DNA from: Salinigranum rubrum
GTDB lineage: Archaea > Halobacteriota > Halobacteria > Halobacteriales > Haloferacaceae
Direction of reading: 5' to 3'
NCBI RefSeq assembly: GCF_002906575.1
Contig: NZ_CP026309.1
Span: 2,232,001 to 2,296,000 of the forward strand
DNA length: 64,000 nucleotides
A program made the translations under genes and the position numbers. This document shows positions 1 to 7,723 of the stretch, one piece after another. The stretch's first letter is position 1, and every line of letters starts with the position of its first letter. The notes below the pieces were generated by a model, which made no database searches, had not been told where the DNA came from, and worked only from the letters and a program-made list of their open reading frames with translations.

Positions 1-224
1 TCGCCGTCGTCGCCGACGTCGAGGGTGCCGAACACGACCTCCTCGCCCACGAGGGCGACGTCCTCCGCGCCCACGTCGACCTGCTCGTCGTCGAGTTCCA
101 CGCGATGGGCGACGAGACGGCCGAGACGGGCGTCGACCGACTCGCCGACCTCGGATTCGAACTCGTCGACCGCGACAACGACGTCTACGTGTTCGAGAAC
201 CGTTCCTGCTTACCCTCCCGGTGA
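1..224 (+). CDS. FkbM family methyltransferase, C-terminal fragment
   Basis: Only the last 73 codons are inside the window; the reading frame enters at base 3 and stops with TGA at 222-224. The fragment opens with VADVEGAEHDLL, the characteristic D-x-E-G-x-E motif of FkbM-type SAM-dependent methyltransferases, followed by a VDLLVVEFH strand and a C-terminal VYVFEN strand, as expected for the end of the Rossmann-like domain. Members usually O-methylate sugars or other small metabolites and often lie in surface-glycan loci, but the substrate cannot be read from this piece. It converges with the helicase on the other strand, only 30 bp away. The family call is fairly safe; the specific role is unknown. 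Confidence 0.75.
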   Translation, partial: AVVADVEGAEHDLLAHEGDVLRAHVDLLVVEFHAMGDETAETGVDRLADLGFELVDRDNDVYVFENRSCLPSR

Positions 225-254
225 GGCCGGGCACCCGTGACTCGGCGCCTCGGG

Positions 255-2578
255 CTACCGTGACCCCGTCAGCGACTCCAAGAGGAGAACCGCCGTCTCC
301 TTCGTCAACGGTTCGTTCGCGTTGCCGCAGTGTGGCGACTGCACGCAGGCCGGGCAGCCGTCGTGACAGGCACAGTCGTCGACGAGTCGGGCCGTCCGCG
401 TCATGAGTTCCTCCACCGACTCGTAGCCGCTCTCGGTGAGGCCGACGCCGCCGGGGTGGCCGTCGTAGACGAATATCGTCGACCGGTCGGTGTGCGGATG
501 GTAAGGCGTCGACAGGCCGCCGATGTCCGCGCGGTCACAGAGGAGGTGGAGGGGGAACAGCGATATCATCCCGTGCTCGGCGGCGTGGATACCGCCGTTG
601 AACCCCGTCTCACCCCGAGTTCGCGCATCTCCTCTTCGACGTCGAGCGGGACGGTGAAGTACAGCGCCCTGGTTCGAAGCGTCGTCTCGGGGAGGTCGAG
701 CGACTCCCGACCGAGTGTCGACCCCCGACGGGCGTCGCGCCGCTCGTAGCCCGTGATCTGCTTCCGCATCGTTATCTCCGCGAAGCGCACCTCCGTGTCC
801 GGTCTGGCGCTGAGCGGCTTCGAGGTGAGGTCGCGCTCGACCGTCACCTGTTTGTCGTGCAAGACGCGGGTGTAGTAGTCCGCCCACGTCCGTTCGAGGG
901 TGGCGACGTCGCGGTCGAGGTCGAGTTCCGACACCTCGTACGTCGTCCCCTGGTGGTGGTAGATGGCGCCCGGGTGCGCGTCCCGGAGGGCGTCGTCGAA
1001 CGCCAGGGAGGCGACGACTTCGTTCGAGCGCGAGTCGAGGAGGTCGACCTCGCGGTCGGCGATGGTCCGGAGGCTCATCTCGTGCTGGGGGCTTCCGCCT
1101 CCCGCGTGGATCCATCGCATCCCCTGCGGCGTCCCTCGTCGCTCTAGCGTCCCTTCCTCGGTCAGGTCGGCGACGACGTCCGGAAACGACTCGCCGAACA
1201 CCTCCTCATCCTCCGGCGAGAGCCACCGCTCCGCGGCGGCGCAGGCGACGTGGCTGGGGAGGAGGTAGTCGTTCTCGGGGTCGGTCACCGCCTTCTCGGG
1301 GTCGCCGTCGAAGAAGTCGCCGGGGCTGCTCATCAGGTACTGGTCGAGTTGGTCCTCCCCGCCCACCAGCACGACGAGCGCGGGGTCGTCGCCGCGGCCC
1401 GCCCGTCCCGCGCGCTGGTGGGTCGACATCCGGGTGCCCGGGTAGCCGTCGAGCACCACCGCGTCGAGGCCGCCGACGTCGACGCCCACTTCCAGGGCGT
1501 TCGTCGACCACACGCCCCTGAGTTCGCCCGCGTGGAGGTCGGCTTCGAGACGCCGGCGGCGGTCGTGGGTGAGCGCCGCCTGGTACGCCGCCACCTGCCC
1601 CGCCACCTCGTGCTCGCCGCGCTCTCTGAGTTCCGAGGCGGTTTCGGTGGCGTACCGCTCGGCCGTCTGTCGCGCTCGGGTGAACGCGAGCGTCTGGTAC
1701 CCCTTCGAGACGAGGTCGACGAGGAGGTTCTTCGTCTCGACGTGCGACGACCGCCGTCGACCGCTCCCCTCCTCGCCCTCGTACTCCGGCGGGTTCCAAA
1801 AGAGCCAGTGGCGCGGGCCGGTCCCCGACGTGTCCTCGTCGACGAGTTCGTACGTTCCCTCGGGCCGACCGGTCACCCGCGCGGCGTGCTCGACGGGGTT
1901 GCCGATGGTCGCCGAACAGCAGACGAACTGGGGGGACGACCCGAACTGCTCGCAGGTCCGGGCCAGTCGGCGGAGGACGAGCGCGACGTGGCTCCCGAAG
2001 ACGCCGCGGTACTGGTGGACCTCGTCGACGACGACCAGTTCCAGAGCGGAGAAGAACCACTCCCACAGTCGGCCGGCGTGCGGGAGCAAGGCATAATGAA
2101 CCATGTCGGGGTTCGAGAGCAGGAACGTCGGCATCCGGTCGCGGACCTCTCGCTTTTCGGACTTGGAGAGCCGTCCGGTGTACTGGTCGACGGAGACGCG
2201 CGAGCCGAACCCGAGGCCGTGTGCGAGGTCCGACAGCGTCTCGGTCTGGTCGGCGACGAGCGCGTTCTGCGGGCCGAGATAGAGGGTGCGGCCGCCGTGG
2301 TCCATCGCCTTCTCGAACGCCGGGACGGTGTACGCGAGGCTCTTGCCCGACGCCGTCTGGGTGGCGAGCACGACGTTCTTCCCGCCGCGGACGGCGTCGA
2401 TGGCCCGCGCCTGGTGGTCGTACAGGCGGTCGATCCCCGCCTTCGAGAGCGCCGATTCGAGCCGCGGTTCGAGGTCGACAGCCGAAAAGGAGGGGTCGCG
2501 GCCGGGGACGCGCCGCTGCTCGCGGATCTGTCCCTGGTACCAGGGCCGGTTCCGGAGCCACTCGATGAGGTCGTCCAC
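255..2578 (-). pseudogene. DEAD/DEAH-box helicase with DUF1998 domain (MrfA/Hrq1-like), single frameshift
   Basis: Superfamily 2 helicase. Residues 74-80 hold Walker A (TASGKS), 185-188 the DEVH box, then CCSAT (motif III) and QRAGRAGR (motif VI). The C-terminal part has the four-cysteine cluster CACHDGCPACVQSPHC typical of DUF1998 proteins such as Bacillus MrfA (YprA), which acts in mitomycin-type DNA damage repair. The first ~655 codons are in one frame and the last ~120 (from GETGFNGGIHAAEHG) in another. The switch falls at a run of four C on the plus strand (613-616); one extra base there restores a 774-residue protein. Either a one-base sequencing error or a real inactivating mutation explains this. 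The ATG at 2578 has a weak TATA-like element about 28 bp upstream. Family call firm; functional state undecided. Confidence 0.85.
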
Positions 2579-2669
2579 GCCTCCTCTGGGGAGGCGTCGG
2601 CCCTAACGGTTCTGGTCACCGCGGTTCGAACGCCAGCAGGGTTTTGGTCGCCTCGTCCCTAGCGCCGCC

Positions 2670-3104
2670 ATGACTCAGTCGCAGCACGATGCGGTGCTCG
2701 TGTACGACGGCGAGTGTCCCTACTGCTCTCTCACGGCGCGCACGCTCCGTCGACTCCGCGGCGTCGCGACCGTCTCGTGGTACGACGAGACGGCCCAGGA
2801 ACTCCTCCGCGCACAGTTCGGCGAGACGCCGTTCGCGGTGGTCCTCGTCGACCGACGACAGGGCCGGGTCTACGCCGGTCGCTCCGCCGCCGAGGAGGTC
2901 GCAGAGCGCGCCGGAGCGCCCGACGTCGTCAGTTCGCTCGTCCGCGACCGCTACGACGAAATCGCCTGGGCCGTCGGCGTCGCCAGCGGGCGCGACCGCG
3001 ACCCCGACGACTACCACGACGTGTACCCGCTCACCGAGGACGCGGCGGCGCTGTTCGACGACCTCGCCGGGCGCGCCACCAGCGAGGCTGCGACCCCCGC
3101 CTGA
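2670..3104 (+). CDS. Thiol-disulfide oxidoreductase DCC family protein (DUF393)
   Basis: A 144-residue protein beginning with the diagnostic VYDGECPYC stretch (residues 11-19), a thioredoxin-like CxxC redox site preceded by a DG pair as in the DCC family. The predicted role is thiol-disulfide exchange in the cytoplasm; partners are unknown for most archaeal members. The length is typical. A TATA-like GGTTTTGG lies about 28 bp before the ATG, so the transcript is probably leaderless. The stop codon is separated by one base from the ATG of the following DUF123 gene, so the two are probably cotranscribed. No anomaly seen. Confidence 0.85.
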   Translation: MTQSQHDAVLVYDGECPYCSLTARTLRRLRGVATVSWYDETAQELLRAQFGETPFAVVLVDRRQGRVYAGRSAAEEVAERAGAPDVVSSLVRDRYDEIAWAVGVASGRDRDPDDYHDVYPLTEDAAALFDDLAGRATSEAATPA

Positions 3105-3105
3105 G

Positions 3106-3609
3106 ATGCCGGAGGACGCGAACGAGGCGGTCCCGAACTCACGCGTGGTCCGCGTCGGGCCCGACGACGAACTCGCGCGCGTCGTCGACGACCCGGGAGT
3201 CGGCGGAACGTACGTCCTCGTCTTCGAACTCGCCTCGTCCGCACGCGTCGAGGTGGGCGCGCTCGGCGCCTGCACGTTCCCCGCGGGCGACTACGCGTAC
3301 GTGGGGAGCGCGCTCGGCCCCGGAGGGTTCGGTCGTACCGAACGACACCGACGGAAACTCGGCGGGGAGGGCGATACCGTCCACTGGCACGTCGACGCCC
3401 TCACGACACGGCCCGAGACGTCGTTCGTCGCCGCACATCTCGTGCCCGAGCGGGCGGTCGAGTGTGCGGTGGCGCGGAGGCTCCCCCCGGGCCCGCTGGG
3501 CGGGTTCGGTTCCTCGGACTGTGGCTGTCGCTCACACCTGTCACTGGTCGGACGTGAGGCGGTCGAGAACGCGGTTCGGACAGCCGTCGAACGCGACGGC
3601 TCGCCGTGA
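3106..3609 (+). CDS. DUF123 / GIY-YIG nuclease-like protein
   Basis: A 167-residue protein with the two strands that name the fold, GTYVLVF and YAYVGSA, followed by an RTERHRRKL helix, a WHVDAL strand and a C-terminal GFGSSDCGCRSHL segment with conserved cysteines and histidine. This matches DUF123, an archaeal GIY-YIG-related family that is sometimes fused to endonuclease III-like repair enzymes. A role in DNA processing is inferred only from family. The ATG is one base after the stop of the DCC gene, indicating an operon. Downstream lies a 477-bp non-coding stretch. The family call is good; the activity is untested. Confidence 0.8.
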   Translation: MPEDANEAVPNSRVVRVGPDDELARVVDDPGVGGTYVLVFELASSARVEVGALGACTFPAGDYAYVGSALGPGGFGRTERHRRKLGGEGDTVHWHVDALTTRPETSFVAAHLVPERAVECAVARRLPPGPLGGFGSSDCGCRSHLSLVGREAVENAVRTAVERDGSP

Positions 3610-4086
3610 GTTCGTCGGACAAAGGGAGGTCCCCGCAAGGCGTCTCTCCCCCCGTTCGAACGCGGCGGGATGGGCATCTCCACCGCGTTCAAGAGTGCCG
3701 ACCGTTCGGACGATTCTCGTCCGTCCGGAAGCCGGGTGATTCCGGTGGTCGACTGGTCAGAGGCACCCCGGCGTACGTTCGTACCACGCAAGGGGACTTT
3801 ACCTCATTCCCTGTGCCATCGGTCAGTATGTGGAACCACATATATAAATAGTTCGAATATTTAAATATAAAAACGCTTGTCGTTCCTCACCGACGAACAG
3901 ATGAGTAAATGACACGTCGTGACGAGCGGTCGTTAGGACGGTCTCATCGACAGCGAGTGCCCGACGAGCCGCGTTCCGCAGGGACGAACGTAACGTCCGC
4001 TCTCGTCGACGCCCCGTCCGACGAGAGTGCACCGGGTCGTCGGCAGTCCGGGCGTCGGTCGTCGGTTCACACGTGAATACAGGTTT
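3610..4086. other. Non-coding region with AT-rich palindromic island
   Basis: No convincing coding sequence was seen on either strand; long open frames here are GC-driven antisense frames. The stretch contains an AT-rich island at 3827-3872 in otherwise very GC-rich DNA. It includes an inverted repeat TATGTGG-AA-CCACATA (3827-3842), a TATATAAATA element just after it, and a perfect 12-bp palindrome ATATTTAAATAT (3857-3868). The island looks like a promoter/operator, but the next gene starts more than 200 bp downstream, and the only ORF directly after it is four codons long (ATG AGT AAA TGA at 3901-3912). A small RNA or a long leader is possible. Confidence 0.5.
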
Positions 4087-4683
4087 ATGACGAGCGACGC
4101 CACAGTACGCGTACGAGATGGCTCCCCCGGGAACCGAGACAGGAACGAGCACGGCCAGTTCGCCGACCGCATCCCGCCGGAGGAGGCGCTCGCGGTGTTC
4201 GAGGCACGCGAGGACCGTGCCCGTCCAGTGACGGCCGGCGACGTCGCCGACGCGCTCGACTGTTCGCGGCGGACGGCGCACAACAAGCTGGGCGAACTCA
4301 CCGACCGGGGCGTCGTCCGAACGCGGAAGGTCGGCGCGCGCAGTCGTGTCTGGTGGATACCGATCGAAGGCGACGACGCGGAGGCGCCCGACCCGTCCCG
4401 CAGTCACGCGGTCACGGACGCGGCCCACGACGCCGAACTGCCGGGCACCGGGGAGATTCTCGAACGGCGTCGACGGGCCCTCCTCGCGGCGTACGACTAC
4501 CTGAGCGAGCATCCGGAGGCGAAGAAAGCGGACTTCCTGCGCGACGTCTTCCCCGAGCACCGCGCGGAGTTCGAGTCGGCGGAGGGGTGGTGGAACGCGA
4601 TACAGCCCGCGCTGCGCGAACTCCCCGGTGTCGACCCGCCGAAGGAGCGCGGGCACATCTGGCACTACCTCGGCGGGGACTGA
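4087..4683 (+). CDS. Two-domain winged-helix (HTH) regulator, haloarchaeal type
   Basis: 198 residues from the ATG at 4087. Residues ~20-85 form a winged helix: NEHGQFADRIPPEEALAVF followed by VTAGDVADALDCSRRTAHNKL (recognition helix) and a GVVRTRKVGARSRVWW wing. A second domain (~118-198, from EILERRRRALLAAYDYL to GHIWHYLG) has the helix-rich pattern often attached to this HTH type in haloarchaeal accessory and provirus genes. It probably binds DNA; targets are unknown. It precedes the Nramp-like operon by 152 bp in the same direction and is the obvious candidate local regulator. An upstream in-frame start near 4027 exists, but the ATG with the conserved core is preferred. Confidence 0.75.
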   Translation: MTSDATVRVRDGSPGNRDRNEHGQFADRIPPEEALAVFEAREDRARPVTAGDVADALDCSRRTAHNKLGELTDRGVVRTRKVGARSRVWWIPIEGDDAEAPDPSRSHAVTDAAHDAELPGTGEILERRRRALLAAYDYLSEHPEAKKADFLRDVFPEHRAEFESAEGWWNAIQPALRELPGVDPPKERGHIWHYLGGD

Positions 4684-4835
4684 GCGGACTGCGGCGGCCG
4701 GGTACCGGCCGACCGGAGGACAGCGTCGAGGGCAATCGGTCCCGATACCCACAGACGAGAGGGGGCCGAGACGTACAGATTTATGTCGCTCGCACGGCCC
4801 GGTTGAGGTGTCGTAGCGACACCACAGACGGTGCT

Positions 4836-6542
4836 ATGGACTCACGAGAACCGCCCGGCGACGCCGCCGACGACGACGAGCCCGACGTCTACGCGTCCGA
4901 GGTCGAAGGCCGCCAGTACCGCGGAACGTCGTACATGCCGATGCCGTACGACGACCTCACCGAGGCACCCGACGCGGACGAGTACCCCGACCGCGGCGAG
5001 GGCGGGTCGTTCAAGCTCCTCGATCTCCCCCGCGTACCGAAGCTGAGCCACGTCGTCGGCCCCTCGGCCATCATGCTCGGGGCGAGTCTCGGGAGCGGCG
5101 AGACGGTCTTCTGGCCCATCCTCATCGCGCAGGGCGGGTGGGCGCTCTACTGGGCGTTCTGGATCGGCGTCCTCACCCAGTTCTTCGTCAACACGGAGCT
5201 CCAGCGCTGGACCGTCGCCACGGGCGAGAGCGTCTTCCGAGCGTTCGACCGCGTGAGTCGGTTCTGGCCGCTGTTCTTTCTGCTCGCGGGGTTCGTGAGC
5301 CTCGGCTGGCCCGGATGGGCGGCCGGCGCCGCGCAGGTCGGGGCGTGGGCCGTCGGGATCGGTGACTGGAAACCGCTCGGTATCGGGCTCATGCTGCTCA
5401 TCTTCGTCTCCTACCAGCTTTCGCCCGTCATGTACAACGTCGTCGAGGGCGCCCAGTTCGTCCTCGTCGTCGTCTCGGTCCTCTGTGCGGTCGCGCTCGC
5501 GGTCGTGACCGGGTCGACGGACCAGCTCGCGAACCTCCCGGCCGGCGCCCTCTCTCTCGGGACGATTCCCGCGGGGACGGACCTCGCGGTCTTCCTCGGC
5601 GGCCTCGCGTTCGCCGGCGCGGGCGGCTACCTCAACCTCTCGCAGTCGCTGTGGGTCCGCGAGAAGGGCTACGGCATGGGCAACTACCAGGGTCGGCTGA
5701 AGAACCCGCTCATCGGCGACGAACCCGAGCCCGTTCAGGAAGACGGGTTCACGTTCGAGCCGACGGAGGAGAACCTCCTCCGCTGGCGGGGGTGGTGGCG
5801 GGTCGTCCAGCTCGAACACCTCCTGACGTTCGTCGTCGGCCTGCTCGTCGTGGCGACGGTGTTGATGACGGTCGCCGCGAAGTTCGCGGCCGGGACGAGC
5901 GTCGAAGGCATCGACATGTGGCTCCAGGTCGTCGTCCCCCAGTTGTCCGGGGCGGGCGCGGCGCTCGTCCCGCTCGTGCTGTTCGTCGCGCTCTTCACCA
6001 CCGAGTACGCCATCGTCGAGTCGTTCGTCCGCAACAGCGCCGACATCGTCTACGAGACCCACGGCCGGCAGGCCGGCTGGTCGCTGCCGACCATCTTCCT
6101 CGTCACCCTCACGGCCTTCACCCTCTGGGGCGTCGTCATCATCCTCCTCCCCTTCGAGCAGCCGTTCTTCCTGCTCGTCGTCGGCGCGGCGATGTCGGGC
6201 GTGATGATGTGGCCCTACATCGCGCTCACGCTCGTCATCAACACCACCCGGCTCCCCGCTCACCTCCAGCCCGGTTGGATCCGCGTCGTGGCGATGTGGT
6301 GGGCGACGGGCTTCTTCGGCTACTTCAGCACGCTCCTCGTCGGACGGACGCTCGCGCGGGACTTCGGCGTCGCCGTCTTCGCGACGGCCCCCGAAATCGT
6401 CGGAAGCGCCCCCGGTGGCTACGTGCTCTGGCTCGGCTACCTCGTCGTGCAGACGTACACGGTCGCGGTGAGCCTCCGCGCGAAACGACGCGGCGCCGAG
6501 GGTTTCCACGGAGCCGAAGTCGACCGCGGGTGGCTCTCGTGA
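4836..6542 (+). CDS. Nramp-related transporter lacking the classical metal-binding motifs
   Basis: 568 residues: an acidic, proline-rich soluble N-terminus of ~75 residues, then about 11 hydrophobic helices. The first helix reads GPSAIMLGASLGSGETVFWP, where the canonical Nramp DPGN motif is replaced by LGSGE. The helix corresponding to Nramp TM6 (GGLAFAGAGGYLNLSQSLW) has no MPH motif. Nramp-related proteins of this kind are usually annotated as divalent metal transporters, but the metal ligands (Asp/Asn and Met) are not evident, so the substrate is open. The stop overlaps the GTG start of the next gene (GTGA), indicating translational coupling. The ATG at 4836 was chosen because the preceding in-frame sequence is not conserved-looking. 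Family fairly sure; substrate unknown. Confidence 0.75.
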   Translation: MDSREPPGDAADDDEPDVYASEVEGRQYRGTSYMPMPYDDLTEAPDADEYPDRGEGGSFKLLDLPRVPKLSHVVGPSAIMLGASLGSGETVFWPILIAQGGWALYWAFWIGVLTQFFVNTELQRWTVATGESVFRAFDRVSRFWPLFFLLAGFVSLGWPGWAAGAAQVGAWAVGIGDWKPLGIGLMLLIFVSYQLSPVMYNVVEGAQFVLVVVSVLCAVALAVVTGSTDQLANLPAGALSLGTIPAGTDLAVFLGGLAFAGAGGYLNLSQSLWVREKGYGMGNYQGRLKNPLIGDEPEPVQEDGFTFEPTEENLLRWRGWWRVVQLEHLLTFVVGLLVVATVLMTVAAKFAAGTSVEGIDMWLQVVVPQLSGAGAALVPLVLFVALFTTEYAIVESFVRNSADIVYETHGRQAGWSLPTIFLVTLTAFTLWGVVIILLPFEQPFFLLVVGAAMSGVMMWPYIALTLVINTTRLPAHLQPGWIRVVAMWWATGFFGYFSTLLVGRTLARDFGVAVFATAPEIVGSAPGGYVLWLGYLVVQTYTVAVSLRAKRRGAEGFHGAEVDRGWLS

Positions 6543-6898
6543 CCGAGAGGGAAGACCGTGCCGCCGGTACGGTCGAACGGCTGTTCGCCTCCCTCGCCGC
6601 CCGCCGGTACCCGATTTACCTCGGCGGACTGGGCGTCGTCGTCCTCGTCAGGGCGTTCGCTCCGACGTGGACGCGGACGCCCGTGTTCGTCCTCGCTCTC
6701 ACCCTCATGTGTACCACCTACCTCGCGGAACTCCACGGACGCGCCGAGACGGAGACACGGACGCTGGTGGTCGCCCTCGCCGTCGCGGGCGTCGCCGTCG
6801 GCGCGTTCGTCGTCGCCGAGGTGAACCCCGTCGGTGGCTTCCTGTTCGTCCTCGGCGGACTCTTCTTCTTCCGCGCCGCGACACGGAGGAGGACGTGA
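6539..6898 (+). CDS. Small membrane protein coupled to Nramp-like transporter
   Basis: 119 residues starting at a GTG that overlaps the transporter stop by four bases. It has a charged N-terminus (MTEREDRAAG) and then three to four hydrophobic segments (YPIYLGGLGVVVLVRAF, TPVFVLALTLMCTTYLAE, LVVALAVAGVAVGAFVVAE and GGFLFVLGGLFFF), ending in basic residues. No catalytic motif or known family was recognised. Position and overlap on both sides suggest it is made in step with the transporter, perhaps as an accessory subunit; that is inference only. Confidence 0.7.
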   Translation: MTEREDRAAGTVERLFASLAARRYPIYLGGLGVVVLVRAFAPTWTRTPVFVLALTLMCTTYLAELHGRAETETRTLVVALAVAGVAVGAFVVAEVNPVGGFLFVLGGLFFFRAATRRRT

Positions 6899-7356
6899 CA
6901 GACACCGACGCCGGCGCGACCGACACCGCTCGCGTTCGCGTCCACTACGGCATGGCGGGGTCGGTCCCGCTCCAACTGTACGAGTTCGTCTTCGAACCCG
7001 CGGGCTGTTACGTGCTCGACTGCGGGGCGTTCACGCCGCTGTTCGGCCTCACGACCGGGAGACACACCCGACGGGCGGCGGCCCTCGACACGGTGTACGA
7101 CGAGCAGGGCCTCGACGGCCTGCTCGCCGTCGCCGACACGACCACGTGGCTCGCCTGGGAGACCGTCGCGCGCGTCGCGCTCCACGACGGCGGTCGGTTC
7201 ACCCGGCCGAAACTGACGGTCGAGACGCGTGGCGAGGCTCCCTCCCGAAGCGTCCGTCTCCACGGCGTCGACACCGCGTCGCTCGCCGACTCTCTGCGCG
7301 CCGTCGTCGGCGACTCGGTCCGGTTCGACCACGTGGAGTCGACGGGGTTGTTCTGA
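6895..7356 (+). CDS. Conserved haloarchaeal protein of unknown function, third gene of transporter operon
   Basis: 153 residues beginning at a GTG that overlaps the previous stop by four bases. It is soluble and mostly predicted beta strand: LQLYEFVFEPAGCYVLDCG near the N-terminus, a central helix (RRAAALDTVYDEQGLDGLLAV), then ETVARVALHDGG and KLTVETRG strands and a final helix (TASLADSLRAVVG). The alternation resembles a small PH-like or barrel fold, but no family is recognised with certainty. Two cysteines (C39 and C43 region) are close together. It may modulate the transporter encoded just upstream; this is inferred from the overlapping gene order. Confidence 0.65.
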   Translation: MTDTDAGATDTARVRVHYGMAGSVPLQLYEFVFEPAGCYVLDCGAFTPLFGLTTGRHTRRAAALDTVYDEQGLDGLLAVADTTTWLAWETVARVALHDGGRFTRPKLTVETRGEAPSRSVRLHGVDTASLADSLRAVVGDSVRFDHVESTGLF

Positions 7357-7423
7357 GGTCGTCGGCTGTCCGTCGGTCGTCGTCGCGTTCGGTCGCCGCG
7401 GACCGACGCTCTCCGGGAGACGA

Positions 7424-7720
7424 CTACCGCCGCGGGTGTCGCACCTGTATCCACGCGACGACCGACTTCGGGTAGCGCTCGGTCCGCTCCCCCGCGAACG
7501 AGCCGTCGGTGCTGACGACGAACGCCTCCCGCTCGTATCGAACGAACGCCTCGTCGTGGTGGACGGCTTCGCCGTCGCGGGTCCGGAGGTCGACGCTCCC
7601 GCGACGGACAGGTGTCTCGAACGAGTTCGCGTCCGGCGTCGTGCCCGTGTCCACACCGTCGTCCGGCGTCGCGTTCACGTCATCGCCGTCGTCTCTGTCG
7701 CCTCCGCCGTCGTCCGCCAC
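7424..7720 (-). CDS. Small acidic conserved haloarchaeal protein
   Basis: 98 residues from a GTG start three bases past the stop of the FAD/Fe-S dehydrogenase, so it is read as the next gene of that transcript. The first ~35 residues are a disordered Asp/Gly-rich tail (MADDGGGDRDDGDD); the rest is a compact domain with strands SVDLRTRDGEAVHHDEAFVRY, EAFVVSTDG and a C-terminal YPKSVVAWIQVRH. No motif was recognised. Coupling to the lactate dehydrogenase suggests a linked role, but nothing in the sequence says what. An alternative start inside the acidic tail is possible. Confidence 0.6.
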   Translation of the reverse strand: MADDGGGDRDDGDDVNATPDDGVDTGTTPDANSFETPVRRGSVDLRTRDGEAVHHDEAFVRYEREAFVVSTDGSFAGERTERYPKSVVAWIQVRHPRR

Positions 7721-7723
7721 GAG

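Noticed and set aside
255-1115. Separate 286-residue gene for the DUF1998 part of the helicase
   Set aside because: Its first half is antisense-like noise; only the end continues the helicase, so it is the same gene after a frameshift.
3901-3912. Four-codon ORF (ATG AGT AAA TGA) after the AT-rich island
   Set aside because: Too short to support as a gene without translation data.
3823-4752. 309-residue minus-strand frame across the non-coding region and HTH gene
   Set aside because: It is arginine-rich and low in acidic residues, unlike haloarchaeal proteins, and runs antisense to the recognisable HTH gene.
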